DNA of 64,000 nucleotides from Allobosea sp. TND4EK4 (GTDB taxonomy: Bacteria > Pseudomonadota > Alphaproteobacteria > Rhizobiales > Beijerinckiaceae), in the NCBI RefSeq assembly GCF_900156025.1, contig NZ_FTMO01000007.1:124001-188000 (forward strand), in the 5' to 3' direction. The translations under genes were made by a program, and so were the position numbers. This document shows positions 29,668-41,000 of the stretch, one piece after another; within the stretch, counting starts at the first letter, position 1; each line of letters starts with the position of its first letter. Below the pieces are notes generated by a model, which had not been told where the DNA came from, made no database searches, and saw nothing but the letters and a program-made list of their open reading frames with translations.

Positions 29668-30645
29668 ATGATTTCCCTCATCGTCGACCGGATCACCAAT
29701 CCCCAGTTCATGCTGGCGCTGCTGGTGGCCGTGGCCGCCGCCGCCACCGTGCTCACCATCGCGATCCCGCTGACGGAAGGCCAGAGCCTGCAGAAGCGGA
29801 TGAAGAACGTCGCTTCCGAACGCGACAGGATCAGGGCCCGCGAGCGCGAAAGGCTCAATCGGCAAAGCGACAAGGTCAGCCTGAGGCAGGAGCCGAAGGC
29901 CTATATGCGCCGTATCGTCGAGCAGTTCAAACTGGGCGACTGGCTGGGAACGGAAACGGCCAAGAAGCAGCTCGCCATGGCCGGCTATCGCGGCCCCCAG
30001 GCGGAAGTCGCCTTCCTGTTCTTTCGGATGGCGAGCCCGATCGGGCTGTTCCTCTTCGCGGCCTTCTACATCTTCGTCGTGAACGATTTCGGCCTGGCGC
30101 CGATGATGAAGATCGGTGTCATCATCGCCGCCGCCTATCTCGGCATCAAGGCGCCGGAGATCTTCCTCTCGAACCAGATCAGCAAGCGACAGGCCTCGAT
30201 GCGACAGGCCTTCCCAGACGCGCTCGACCTCCTGCTGATCTGCGTCGAGGCCGGCATGTCGATCGAGCATGCCTTCCGGAAGGTGTCGACCGAAATCGGC
30301 GGACAATCCGTCGCGCTGGCGGAAGAATTCGCCCTCTGCACGGCAGAGCTTTCCTATCTGACCGACCGGCGCATCGCCTATGAGAACCTGACGATGCGCA
30401 CCGGGCTCGAGAGCGTGAAGTCCGTCTCGACCGCGCTGATCCAGGCCGAGCGCTACGGCACGCCGGTGGGTACAGCCCTGCGGACGCTGGCGCAGGAGAG
30501 CCGCGACCAGCGCATGAACATGGCGGAAAAGAAGGCGGCCTCGCTGCCGCCCAAGCTTACGGTGCCGATGATCGTGTTCTTCCTGCCGGTGCTGTTCGTC
30601 ATCATCATGGTCCCGGCGCTGACGCAGGTGTTCAAGTGGCAGTGA
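29668..30645 (+). CDS. tadC: Tad inner-membrane platform protein TadC
   Basis: 325 residues, the same length as TadB, with a helical N-terminus and a T2SSF domain: FPDALDLLLICVEAGMS and YGTPVGTALRTLAQESRDQR are characteristic. Three membrane segments are near ~110-160 and at the C-terminus (VPMIVFFLPVLFVI). It is the last gene of the plus-strand Tad operon, followed after 29 bp by a strong terminator. Confidence 0.95.
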   Translation: MISLIVDRITNPQFMLALLVAVAAAATVLTIAIPLTEGQSLQKRMKNVASERDRIRARERERLNRQSDKVSLRQEPKAYMRRIVEQFKLGDWLGTETAKKQLAMAGYRGPQAEVAFLFFRMASPIGLFLFAAFYIFVVNDFGLAPMMKIGVIIAAAYLGIKAPEIFLSNQISKRQASMRQAFPDALDLLLICVEAGMSIEHAFRKVSTEIGGQSVALAEEFALCTAELSYLTDRRIAYENLTMRTGLESVKSVSTALIQAERYGTPVGTALRTLAQESRDQRMNMAEKKAASLPPKLTVPMIVFFLPVLFVIIMVPALTQVFKWQ

Positions 30646-30674
30646 GCCCGTGAGCGGTAGCAGCCGCGTAAACA

Positions 30675-30708
30675 AAAGGCCGGTTCACCCGTCCGGGTGC
30701 CGGCCTTT
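30675..30708. terminator. Bidirectional terminator between tadC and tadD
   Basis: AAAGGCCGG at 30675-30683 pairs with CCGGCCTTT at 30700-30708, with an inner CACCC/GGGTG stem and a GTCC loop. The A-run on one side and T-run on the other let it work in both directions, ending tadC (plus) and tadD (minus). Confidence 0.85.
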
Positions 30709-30766
30709 CTGATTCACCGGCTCTGTCGAGCGCGGGGTTGAGCCAGTGCCAAGGGCGGCCGGTTCT

Positions 30767-31639
30767 TCAGCCCGGCTGAGCTTCGGCGGTCCGGGCCCGC
30801 GCCGCCGGCTGCTGCGCCTTCGGCTTGCCGCCCTTGAGCAGATCCCAGCTGTTCTGCTGGCTGACGCTGCGCTTGAGATAAGCGACGGTCGCCGCCGCCT
30901 CGGCCGGGCTCTGGTCCCGGCGCGCAACGGTCTCCGCTTCCGCGAAACGCCCCTGCAGCCCGAGCACGAGCACGAGATTCTGGCGCACCCGTGCATCGGC
31001 GCCGGGGGCGGCCGCCGCCTCGTGAAGGACGCGCTCGGCCTCCGGCAGCTTGCGCGAGAGCGCCAGCGAGAGGCCGAGATTGGACATGATCGTCGGCTCG
31101 TTCGGCGCGAGCTTCAGCGCCGTCTGGTAGAGCTGCTGGGCGCGCTCGTGCTCGCCGAGCTGGTCGGCGACGGTGCCCTGCGCCGACAGGATGCGCCAAT
31201 CGGGACGCTCTGGCGTATGGGCTCGGGAGAGCACCTCGTCGGCTTCGCGCAGGCGGCCGTTATCGGCAAGCGAGCGGCCATAGGCGCCGAGCAGCTCGCG
31301 ATCGTCCTGATGGATCAGGACCGCGCTCTGCAGCACGGCCAGCGCTTGGGCGTTCTGGTCGAGCGCGCGCAGGGCACGCGCATAGAAGAAGGCCGCGTTC
31401 CGGTCCTTGCGGTCGGCATCGTAGCGCTTGCCCCAGCTCTCGCTCTCAGCCTGCCAGCCTGCCGCCGTGCGCGGCTGGGCGGGCGCGCTGCGGCCGATCG
31501 ACCCGGTGACGTCGCCGAGGCCCGCCCGGCTCTGGCAGCCGGCGAGGCCGAGCGCCGCCATCCCGATCGCAAGCGACAGGGCGACATGACGATGCCGGCT
31601 TCGGGAGGGGTGCGGAGATGCGAAGGGGGCTGGGCACAT
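30767..31639 (-). CDS. tadD: TPR lipoprotein TadD
   Basis: 290 residues. A signal sequence ends in the lipobox LGLAGC (Cys ~35), so the protein is lipid-anchored in the envelope. Four to five TPR-like helical pairs cover ~60-240: ARALRALDQNAQALAVLQSA, TVADQLGEHERAQQLYQTAL and NLGLSLALSRKLPEAERVL. TadD is the small TPR lipoprotein of the Tad system and is usually close to tadC. Here it is on the opposite strand, convergent with tadC. Its start lies 119 bp from the divergent aminopeptidase gene. Confidence 0.9.
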   Translation of the reverse strand: MCPAPFASPHPSRSRHRHVALSLAIGMAALGLAGCQSRAGLGDVTGSIGRSAPAQPRTAAGWQAESESWGKRYDADRKDRNAAFFYARALRALDQNAQALAVLQSAVLIHQDDRELLGAYGRSLADNGRLREADEVLSRAHTPERPDWRILSAQGTVADQLGEHERAQQLYQTALKLAPNEPTIMSNLGLSLALSRKLPEAERVLHEAAAAPGADARVRQNLVLVLGLQGRFAEAETVARRDQSPAEAAATVAYLKRSVSQQNSWDLLKGGKPKAQQPAARARTAEAQPG

Positions 31640-31758
31640 GGACCGATCGCCTGCGAGAGTGCGGCTGCATGGACTGCGTCTGGTAGAGCCGGTGATAAGT
31701 CGTTAACCCTAACGCTTCCTTAAACGGCCCCCTCCCTCCTGCTTCCGGACTGCCCGTC

Positions 31759-33135
<1,377 letters not shown>

Positions 33136-33214
33136 GCCTGATCGAGCAAGACAGTTGCCTGTCGCCGGCTGCAGGCTAATGATACGGGTCCGTAACGATC
33201 GGACCCGGACAGGC

Positions 33215-33568
33215 ATGCCTCTGGAGATCAAACCCTCGCAGGCGCTGCGGCTCTGGCGACAGGTCCATCTTGACCTCGTTCGCGACGGACAGGCGGACCT
33301 GTCGGCCCGCCAGACGGCGATCCTCCTGACGGTCTATCTGGAACTGCCGCCTCATACGGTGCGCGGGCTTGCCCAGCAGCTCGGCGTCACCAAACCCGTC
33401 ATCACCCGCGCCCTGGACACGCTCGGCAAGCTCGGCCTGCTGACGCGCAAGCGCGACGAGCAGGACCGCCGCAACGTGGTGATTCAGCGCACGGTCGCCG
33501 GCGCGCTCGCGGTCGAGCGGCTGGCCGATCTCGTCACCGAGCGCGCCAGGGAAGCCGGCGGCGGCTAA
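33215..33568 (+). CDS. MarR-family transcriptional regulator
   Basis: 117 residues from MPLEIKPSQALRLW; an ATG twelve codons earlier (33179) is possible, and neither has a clear ribosome binding site. The winged-helix region is VRGLAQQLGVTKPVITRALDTLGKLGLLTRKRDEQDRRNV, with recognition helix and wing. It is small for MarR and has a short C-terminal helix. The target is unknown; it could control the flanking peptidase genes. It lies 79 bp after the aminopeptidase gene and 40 bp before the NlpC/P60 gene. Confidence 0.85.
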   Translation: MPLEIKPSQALRLWRQVHLDLVRDGQADLSARQTAILLTVYLELPPHTVRGLAQQLGVTKPVITRALDTLGKLGLLTRKRDEQDRRNVVIQRTVAGALAVERLADLVTERAREAGGG

Positions 33569-33608
33569 ACCCTTCCCGCCGATGCGAGCGAAGCGTTAGG
33601 TTGTCGCC

Positions 33609-34463
33609 ATGAGCACGATTCTCGACAGGCGCATCACCGTTTTCCGCTCCGACCTTGCGGCGAGCCATCTGCGCGGGCAGGTGGAGGCCGGCGCCTTCGC
33701 CGAGCCGCAGCCGATGCGGGTCGTCGCATCCTCCGCCCCGGTCAGGCGCGAGCCGCGGCCCGATGCGCCGCTCGATACCGAGGCACTCCGCGGCGAGCTG
33801 GTTCAGGTCTATGAGCGCCATGAGGGCTGGGCCTGGGCGCAGCTCGCCGGCGACGGCTATGTCGGCTACCTGCCCGACGACGCGCTCAGGGCCGAGGCGA
33901 GTGCGCCGACCCACCGGGTCGCCGCGCTGCGGACTTTTCTGTATCCGGGGCCCTCGATCAAGCTGGCGCCCCTTGCGGCCCTCTCGCTCGGCGCAAGCGT
34001 GACCGTGGTCGCGCAGACGGGCGATTTCGCCGTGCTGGCCGACGGGGGCCATATCTTCCTGCGCCATCTCGCCCCCCTCGACCGGCTCGAGCCCGATTTC
34101 GTCGCGGTCGCGGAGCGCTTCCTCGGCGTGCCCTATCTGTGGGGCGGGAAGACCAGCCTCGGGCTCGACTGCTCGGGTCTGACGCAGCTCGCGCTCGCCG
34201 CCGCCGGCATCGCGGCACCGCGCGATTCCGATCAGCTGGAGGCTTTGGTCGGACAGCCCGTGCGGTTTGACGAGGCGCTGGATGGCTTGAGGCGCGGCGA
34301 TCTCGTGTTCTGGAAAGGCCATGTCGGCATTCTGACCGACCCAGACACGCTGCTGCACGCGAACGGCTATACCATGGATGTCCATCGCGAGCCTCTGCGG
34401 GAGGCCCGCGACCGCATCCGCGATAAGAGCTTCGGCGCGATCACGAGCGTCCGCCGCCTTTAG
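33609..34463 (+). CDS. C40 family peptidase (SH3 plus NlpC/P60)
   Basis: 284 residues. Residues ~30-160 are SH3-like, with one or two bacterial SH3 units; ~165-284 form the NlpC/P60 domain. The catalytic triad is visible: Cys in GLDCSGLTQLAL (~191), His in KGHVGILTD (~238) and the third polar residue in HANGY (~250). It cuts gamma-D-Glu-diamino acid or similar bonds in murein peptides. No signal peptide is seen, so it may act in the cytoplasm in murein peptide recycling. Its stop lies 3 bp from the stop of the convergent kinase gene. Confidence 0.9.
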   Translation: MSTILDRRITVFRSDLAASHLRGQVEAGAFAEPQPMRVVASSAPVRREPRPDAPLDTEALRGELVQVYERHEGWAWAQLAGDGYVGYLPDDALRAEASAPTHRVAALRTFLYPGPSIKLAPLAALSLGASVTVVAQTGDFAVLADGGHIFLRHLAPLDRLEPDFVAVAERFLGVPYLWGGKTSLGLDCSGLTQLALAAAGIAAPRDSDQLEALVGQPVRFDEALDGLRRGDLVFWKGHVGILTDPDTLLHANGYTMDVHREPLREARDRIRDKSFGAITSVRRL

Positions 34464-34466
34464 CCG

Positions 34467-35840
34467 TCAGGCCTCGCGCTTCGGGAACGTCACTTTCACG
34501 CAGGTGCCGGGGCGCGGCTGGCCCGGGCGGAGCGGCTCGGTCGTCATGGTCGCGCGCATGCTGCGCAGGAGGCTTGCGATCACCGTCTGTCCGAGGCCGC
34601 TGCCGTGATTCTCCTCCGGCATGCCGACACCGTCATCCTCGATGGACATGCACAGCGCCGGGGCGCCCTCGAACTCGACCTGCTCCAGCCGAACCGCAAT
34701 GCGCCCGGAAGCGCCGTCGGCGAAGGCATGCTTGATCGCGTTGGTGACGAGCTCGTTCACGATCACCACGAAGGACACCGCGTCGCGCCCGGGCAGGCGG
34801 ATCGCATCCATGTCGAGATCGATGGCGATCGGCCTGCCCTCGGCCGACTTGCCGATCTCCGCCAGCAGGTCCTCCATATAGGGCCGCGCATCGACCTCGT
34901 CCGTGTCGATATCGAGCCTCAGGCGGCGCTGTCCGGCGGCGATCGCCTGGATGCGCGTCTGCGCCTGCATCAGGGCCATCTTGACCGCAGGCTCCGGGCT
35001 CTGCCGGCTCTGAACGTTGAGCAGGGCCGAGACCATGGCGAGATTGTTGCCGACACGGTGGTTGACGTCGCGCAGAAGCGCTTCGATGCGCAGGCGTTCG
35101 CTTTCGAGCTGGCGGGTGCGGTCGCTGACGATCTGCTCAAGTTCGGCATTGCTCAGCGCCAGCGCCGCGCTGCGGCGCTGGCGGCTGCGCAACTGCTGCC
35201 ACGCCGCGAAGGCAAGCCCCGCGAGGGCCACGACGATGCCGGTGCTGCCCCAGAGCCGGCGGCGCTCCTCGCTGCGGTAGAGCGACAGGAGACGGGCGTT
35301 CTCGGTTCGCTGGATCTCCTGGACGGTATCGCGAATCCGGCTCATCGCGGCGATGCCGGGCCCGTCCCTGACGAGGGCCACAGCCTCCTCCCGGCGGCCC
35401 GAGCGTTCCAGCTCGATGGTCCGGGTAAGCTCCTCGAGCTTGATCCGCATGGCCACGCGAAGGATCTCGACCCGCGCCTTCTGCCCGGGATCGGTATCGA
35501 CAAGCGCGTCCAGAACCACCAGCTCGGGGCCGGCTTCGGCGCTGCCTTCGGTGAACGGCTGGAGATAGGCGGCCTTGCCAGTGAGCAGATAGCCGCGCTG
35601 GCCGGTTTCCGCATCACGCAGCCGCCCGAGGAACCGCTCGGCCCGCTCGCGAATCTCGATGGCGTGCGACACCGAATCGGCGGCCTGCCGAGCCTCCCGA
35701 TTGATCCATGCCGCCAGGATGATCGCGAGCGCGACAACGCCGATCGCAATGATCGTCACCGTCGCCGATCGAATTCTCGCTCCCAGCACCGGAAGGGCCA
35801 CGGCCCGGAACCGTCTGCGAGACCTCGCCTGATCCGTCAT
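34467..35840 (-). CDS. Membrane sensor histidine kinase (CHASE3, HisKA_2)
   Basis: 457 residues with two membrane segments (~28-45 and ~203-220) around a CHASE3 sensor domain in the periplasm. The phosphoacceptor region is HisKA_2 type: RDVNHRVGNNLAMVSALLNVQS, with His ~266. The N box NELVTNAIKHAF and G box DDGVGMPEENHGSGLGQ follow. No receiver is fused and no response-regulator gene is adjacent. HisKA_2/HWE kinases often feed the PhyR-NepR-EcfG general stress cascade in this group, and an EcfG-type promoter lies 1 kb away; the link is speculative. Confidence 0.92.
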   Translation of the reverse strand: MTDQARSRRRFRAVALPVLGARIRSATVTIIAIGVVALAIILAAWINREARQAADSVSHAIEIRERAERFLGRLRDAETGQRGYLLTGKAAYLQPFTEGSAEAGPELVVLDALVDTDPGQKARVEILRVAMRIKLEELTRTIELERSGRREEAVALVRDGPGIAAMSRIRDTVQEIQRTENARLLSLYRSEERRRLWGSTGIVVALAGLAFAAWQQLRSRQRRSAALALSNAELEQIVSDRTRQLESERLRIEALLRDVNHRVGNNLAMVSALLNVQSRQSPEPAVKMALMQAQTRIQAIAAGQRRLRLDIDTDEVDARPYMEDLLAEIGKSAEGRPIAIDLDMDAIRLPGRDAVSFVVIVNELVTNAIKHAFADGASGRIAVRLEQVEFEGAPALCMSIEDDGVGMPEENHGSGLGQTVIASLLRSMRATMTTEPLRPGQPRPGTCVKVTFPKREA

Positions 35841-35918
35841 GCCACCGTGTTAAACAGAGCCTGCCCGATTCCCAATGCAAAATGACGAGGAGGGACGGGC
35901 GGCCACCTCCGCAGAACC

Positions 35919-36350
35919 TTACACGTCGAGGTCATCCTCATCGGCGCCGCCGGTGAAGAGTTGACGGCCGATGATCGTCCCAAGGACCGCGATTCCACCC
36001 AGAGCGACCACCCGCCAGCCGGTTCGGGAAGTCATCAGCCTGGCGGCCAGCGGAGCGGCCGCGAAAGCGGCGGCCGCCGGAATTGGCCGGGAAGGCCGCT
36101 TTCGGTTCTTGATGTACAGAGCCGTACAGAGCGCGAGCACTGCCGCCAGAGCGAGGCCGCCAGCGATCCACAAGCTGGCGGCCACAGGGCCGTAGCTCAG
36201 GCTCAACACCGTGTGGAGCGCGCTGAGGGCGTAGCCCGCCGCGCAGACCAACAGCAGCCCGGTCAAGCCGAACAGGCCGTAAATTGCGACGTTGCGCCTG
36301 ACCGACCCCGACACTTCCGAGGCGATGTAGGATCCGAGCCCCCCGAACAT
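35919..36350 (-). CDS. Holin-like superfamily III membrane protein
   Basis: 143 residues with two strong membrane helices (~22-45 and ~52-80) and a third weaker one (~112-130). The pattern of an N-terminal amphipathic region and a positively charged linker (KNRKRPSR) fits the phage-holin 3.6-type family found in many non-phage chromosomes. No phage genes are near, so a lytic role is unlikely. It starts 3 bp after the DUF883 gene stop and is probably its operon partner, read from the EcfG-type promoter at 36798-36822. It may protect the membrane in stress. Confidence 0.75.
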   Translation of the reverse strand: MFGGLGSYIASEVSGSVRRNVAIYGLFGLTGLLLVCAAGYALSALHTVLSLSYGPVAASLWIAGGLALAAVLALCTALYIKNRKRPSRPIPAAAAFAAAPLAARLMTSRTGWRVVALGGIAVLGTIIGRQLFTGGADEDDLDV

Positions 36351-36353
36351 GGC

Positions 36354-36713
36354 CTAGCGCGCCGAAAGGTAGCCGACGAACAGGCCGACCATCGCCGCAA
36401 CGCCGAGGGCGCGCAACGGCCGCTCGCGGATCTCGTCCTCGATCAGCTGCTGCAGCTCGGAAGCCTGTTCCTTCGCAACATCGACCATGCGGTCGGCATC
36501 GACGCCCACCGCGCGCAGCCGCTCGCTGACGGTGGCCGCGATATCCTCGGCGCCACGGGCGAGCGTGTCCTCGAGAGCGCCGGCCTGGCGCTTGGCCCGC
36601 TCTCCGGTGCGGCGGGCCTCGGCCGCGACGTCTTCCGCTCCGGCCTCGATCTGCGCCTTGACGCGCTTGGCAGCGGCGCCTGCCTGACGCTTCGCGGATT
36701 CAGTGGTGGCCAT
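36354..36713 (-). CDS. DUF883 family (ElaB/YqjD-like) membrane-anchored protein
   Basis: 119 residues starting at MATTESAKRQAG; the frame upstream is not typical of the family and the ATG is preceded by AAGGAAG. The protein is almost all helix, rich in Ala, Glu, Arg and Lys, with one C-terminal membrane span (LGVAAMVGLFVGYL) just before the end. The family associates with the inner membrane and, in E. coli, with ribosomes in stationary phase. The gene has an EcfG-type promoter 85 bp upstream and a holin-like partner downstream. Confidence 0.85.
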   Translation of the reverse strand: MATTESAKRQAGAAAKRVKAQIEAGAEDVAAEARRTGERAKRQAGALEDTLARGAEDIAATVSERLRAVGVDADRMVDVAKEQASELQQLIEDEIRERPLRALGVAAMVGLFVGYLSAR

Positions 36714-36797
36714 GAGGATCGCTTCCTTGTGGTTTCGATAAAGGTGATCGTGTCGAGACAATGCCCACACCGCAAGGGCACTGCGCGACTTTCAGCC

Positions 36798-36822
36798 AAC
36801 GCCGGACATGCGGTTCTGTTCC
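36798..36822 (-). promoter_or_regulatory. EcfG (general stress sigma) promoter
   Basis: On the minus strand GGAAC (complement of 36818-36822) is followed by a 16-nt spacer and CGTT (complement of 36798-36801). This matches GGAAC-N16-17-CGTT exactly, the consensus of alphaproteobacterial EcfG promoters. It lies 85 bp before the DUF883 start, in the right direction, and in the short gap downstream of the AI-2E gene stop at 36827. Confidence 0.75.
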
Positions 36823-36826
36823 CTCG

Positions 36827-37960
36827 TCAGCCGGCGGCGGGCTCGGCCTGTGCCTCGTCCTCCTTCACCTTCTCCAGACGGTAGCGCGCAAACTCCTCCT
36901 GCGCGACCATGGCGACGATGATGATCGGCGTCGCCAGCACCGCACCGACCGGACCCCAGAGCCAGAGCCAGAAGATGAAGCCGATGAAGACGAGGAAGGG
37001 CGAGATCGTCAGCCGCGAGCCGACGAATACCGGCGTCACCGCATTGCCCTCGACAAGATGCAGCCCGTAATAGGCAGCGGCCGGCCAAGCCGCGGCCAGC
37101 ACTGAAGGCGCATCGATCAGAGCGCCCGCGAACAGCGCCACGGCCACGATGACCGGGCCGATGAAGGCAAGGTAGTTGAGCAGGAAGGCGAGCGCGCCCC
37201 AGAAAATCGGGAAGGGCAGGCCCGCGAGCCAGGCGATCGCCATCGTCAGCAGGCCCATGCCAAGATTGATCACGGTGACCAGCGCGAAATAGCGCGCCAC
37301 CCGCTCCTCGATCTCCTCGAAAAAGGAGCCGGCGGATTTGCGGGCGCTTCGGCCAAGGCACAGCCGCAGGATGCGCGCCTTGAGGTGGCGGCGCGTCGCC
37401 AGCCAGAAATAGATCGTCGCGACGAAGAGCAGCAACCCGCCTGCTGCCGCGGAGGACGACATGGCGATGTCCATCAGCGGATTGCCCTGGGAGACGCTGA
37501 TATCGCCGCCATGGCCGGTCAGCCCCGTCAGGCCGCGCTTGAAGTCGTCCATGACGGTAAACATTCCGTTGAGCTTGGTTTTAAGCGCCGCCATCATCGC
37601 GGGGCCCTGATCGCTCCAGGCCGCCATCGGCACGGCGAGTACGCCGATCGCCATCGCCAGCAACGCCACGAACAGCAGGACGACGAGCGCCGCCGCGAGA
37701 TGCTGCGGAACGCGGTGCCTCACCATCCAGTCGACGAGAGGGCCCAACACGAGGCCGAAGATCACGCCCGCCGTCACGGGAACAGCGATCACCCTCATCA
37801 GATAGAGCGTGCCGGTGAAGAGGATGACGAAGATGCCGACGATCGCATAGCGGAGGATGAGGTCGTGCTCATAGGGCGTGACGTCGGCGTCCGGCTCCTC
37901 GGAGCTGCCCTGCTCCACCATGTAGCGAGGAAACGGCCTCCAGGCCGAGGAGTTGAGCAT
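36827..37960 (-). CDS. AI-2E family transporter (PerM/YhhQ-like), inner membrane
   Basis: 377 residues with about eight membrane segments, starting at MLNSSAWRPFPR. The fold is typical: two helices near the N-terminus (IVGIFVILFTGTLYLM), a long soluble-facing middle (~150-220) and a cluster of helices at ~215-345 with the conserved PIFWGALAFLLNYLAFIGP. Such proteins move small molecules or ions; only some carry autoinducer-2. Substrate is not predictable. The C-terminus is charged and cytoplasmic. Confidence 0.9.
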   Translation of the reverse strand: MLNSSAWRPFPRYMVEQGSSEEPDADVTPYEHDLILRYAIVGIFVILFTGTLYLMRVIAVPVTAGVIFGLVLGPLVDWMVRHRVPQHLAAALVVLLFVALLAMAIGVLAVPMAAWSDQGPAMMAALKTKLNGMFTVMDDFKRGLTGLTGHGGDISVSQGNPLMDIAMSSSAAAGGLLLFVATIYFWLATRRHLKARILRLCLGRSARKSAGSFFEEIEERVARYFALVTVINLGMGLLTMAIAWLAGLPFPIFWGALAFLLNYLAFIGPVIVAVALFAGALIDAPSVLAAAWPAAAYYGLHLVEGNAVTPVFVGSRLTISPFLVFIGFIFWLWLWGPVGAVLATPIIIVAMVAQEEFARYRLEKVKEDEAQAEPAAG

Positions 37961-38045
37961 GTTTCGTGGTCCTGACGCGCACCCCGCGCACTCGGCGCGT
38001 CCGACAGTGAACGCGCGGCCGGATGCGCCGGTTCCGGCGGCCCCC

Positions 38046-41000
38046 TCAGTGCGCCTCGTCCCAATTGCCGGCCGCGCGCGCCTCGACGGCCAGCGGCACG
38101 CGCAGCTGCACGGCGGGGTGCGGGGCCTCGATCATCACACGCTCGATCACCGGCAAGGTCTTCTCGACCTCGTCCTCGGGCACCTCGAAGACCAGCTCGT
38201 CATGGACCTGCAGCAGCATGCGGGCGTTCAGCCGCTCGGCCTCGAGAGCCGCATCCATCCGGATCATGGCGCGGCGGATGATGTCGGCCGCCGAGCCCTG
38301 GATCGGCGCGTTGATCGCCTGGCGCTCGACGAAGGCGCGCTCGGACGGGTTCTTGGACGCGACGGCCGGGAAATGGCAGACGCGGCCGAAGAGCGTGGTG
38401 ACCTTCGCATGCGTCCGCACATAGGTCTTGGTCTGGTCCATGTAGTCGCGGATGCCGGGGAAGCGCTCGAAATATTTCCGGATATAGGCGCCGGCCTCCT
38501 CCCGGCCGATGCCGAGCTGGTTGGCGAGGCCGAAGGCGGAGATGCCATAGATGATGCCGAAATTGATCGCCTTGGCGCGGCGCCTCACCTCGCTCGGCAT
38601 GCCCTGCACGGGTACGCCGAACATTTCCGACGCCGTCATCGCGTGGATGTCGATGCCGTCGGCGAAGGCCTGCCGGAGCTGCGGGATCTCGGCGATATGG
38701 GCAAGCAGGCGCAGTTCGATCTGGCTATAGTCGGCGGAGACCAGCTTGAAGCCCTTCTCCGGCACGAAGGCCGTGCGGATCTTGCGGCCGGCCTCGGTGC
38801 GGATCGGGATGTTCTGAAGGTTGGGCTCGGAGGAGGAGAGCCGGCCGGTGGTGGTCGCAGCCAGCGCGAAGGAAGTGTGCACGCGGTGGGTCTGCGGGTT
38901 CACATAGGCCGGCAGCGAGTCGGTATAGGTCGATTTGAGCTTGGCGAGCTGGCGCCATTCGAGGATCTTCGACGGCAGCGGATGGCCCTGCTCGGCCAGC
39001 TCCTCCAGCACGCCGGCCCCCGTCGCCCATTGGCCCGTCGCGGTCTTCTTGGCGCCGGCCAGACCCATCTTGCCGAACAGGATGTCGCCGAGCTGTTTCG
39101 GGCTGCCGATGGTGAATTTCTCACCGGCGAGTTCGTAGATCTCGTCCTCCAGCCGCGCCAGGCTCTGGGCGAACTCGCCAGAGAGGCGCGAGAGGATCTG
39201 CCGGTCGATGGCGATGCCGCGCTTTTCCATGTCGGCGAGCACGGCGACCATCGGCCGTTCCAGCAACTCGTAGACCGACGTCTTCTTCTCGGCGACGAGG
39301 CGCGGCTTCAGGGCGAGCCAGAGCCTCAGCGTGACGTCCGCATCCTCCGCCGCATACTCGGTCGCCTTGTCGAGCGGCACCCTGTCGAAGGTGATCTGCG
39401 ATTTTCCGGTGCCGGCAACCTGCGCATAGGGAATCGTCTCGTGGCCGAGATGAAGCTGCGAGAGCCGGTCCATCCCATGGCTGGTGGCGCCGGCATCGAG
39501 CGCATAGGAGATCAGCATCGTGTCCTCGATGCCGCGGACGGTCAGGCCGTGCCGCTCCAGCACGAGCAGGTCGAACTTCAGGTTCTGGCCGATCTTGAGC
39601 ACGCCCGGATCGGCGAAGAGGGCCTTCAGCGCCGCGACGGCCTGGGCGAGCGGGATCTGGTCCGGCAGCAGGCCCTCATCGAAGAGCCCGCCATCCCCCG
39701 CGCGATGCTGCAGCGGAACGTAGCAGGCGCGGTTGGGCGCAACCGCCAGCGACAGGCCGACGAGGTCCGCCTGCATCGCGTCCAGCGAATTGGTCTCCGT
39801 GTCGAGCGCGACATGGCCGGTCTCGTAGGCCCAACCGACCCAGCGTTCGAGATCGGCCAGCGTGCGCAGGCATTCATAGCGCGAGCGGTCGACCATGATC
39901 GCGAGCGCCTCGTTCTTGCGGGCAGCGGCGAGATCAGCCGGCTTCAGCCAGCCCGCTTCGCCCCCGGAGGCTTCCGCCAGCGTCGCACCGGCCGTCGGCG
40001 CCGCCGGCGTGATGCCGGAGACGGCATCCTCGATCGCGTCGGCGCCGGCATGGAGCGCCTTGAGTTCCGCCGCGCGCGTGCCGCCCGGCGCCAGTGCGGG
40101 ATCGGCATCGATCGCGCCGACATCGGCCTCATAGGCCTCGGCGACGCGCTTGGTGATGGTGGTGAATTCCATCGCCTTGAGGAAGGCGATGAGTTTGGCG
40201 GGGTCCGGCTGGTCGAGCGTCAGGGTTTCCAGCGGCGTTTCGACCTCGACATCGTCGACGAGCGTGACGAGCTTGTGCGAGATTCGGACCTTCTCGATCA
40301 CCTCGGGATTGGTCAGGGTCTCGCGGCGCTTGGGCTGCTTGATCTCGCCGGCGCGGGCCAGCAGCGTCTCGAGATCGCCATATTCGCCGATGAGCTGGGC
40401 GGCCGTCTTGATGCCGATACCCGGCGCGCCGGGAACGTTATCCGTGGCGTCGCCGGCCAGCGCCTGCACGGCGGTCACCTTGTCGGGCGTCACGCCGAAA
40501 TACTCGACGACTTCGGGCTCGCCGATGCGGCGTTCGGCCCGGAAGCCGGCACCCTTCTTCTGGTCGCCGGAGGCGGGGTCGTACATGGCGACGCCCGGCC
40601 GCACGAGCTGCATCAGGTCCTTGTCGGCGGAGACGATCAGCACATCGGCGCCGGCCGCTCTGGCCTGTTTCGCATAGGTCGCGATCAGGTCGTCCGCCTC
40701 ATAGACGTCCTGCTCGACGGGGATGAGGCCAAAGGCGCGCACCGCCTCGCGCATGAGCGGAAATTGCGGGATGAGATCGGCCGGCGGCTCCGAACGGTTG
40801 CCCTTGTAGGCCGGGTAGATCGCCTTGCGGAACGAGTTCTCGGACTTGTCGAAGACGATGGCCAAATGCGTCGGCCGGACACCCAACACGCCCTCGCGCA
40901 CGAACTGGAAGAGCTTGGTCGCGAAGAGCCGCACCGCGCCGGAGGGCAGCCCGTCCGAGCGGGCATTGTATTTCCGGTCCTGATTGATCGACTGGAAATA

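Noticed and set aside
27049-30675. A 1208-codon frame on the minus strand
   Set aside because: It is antisense to cpaF, tadB and tadC, with His/Arg/Asp-rich composition typical of reverse frames in GC-rich DNA and no recognisable domain.
35919-36350. Holin-like gene as a sign of prophage
   Set aside because: No phage structural, integrase or lysis genes are near; the family is common outside phage.
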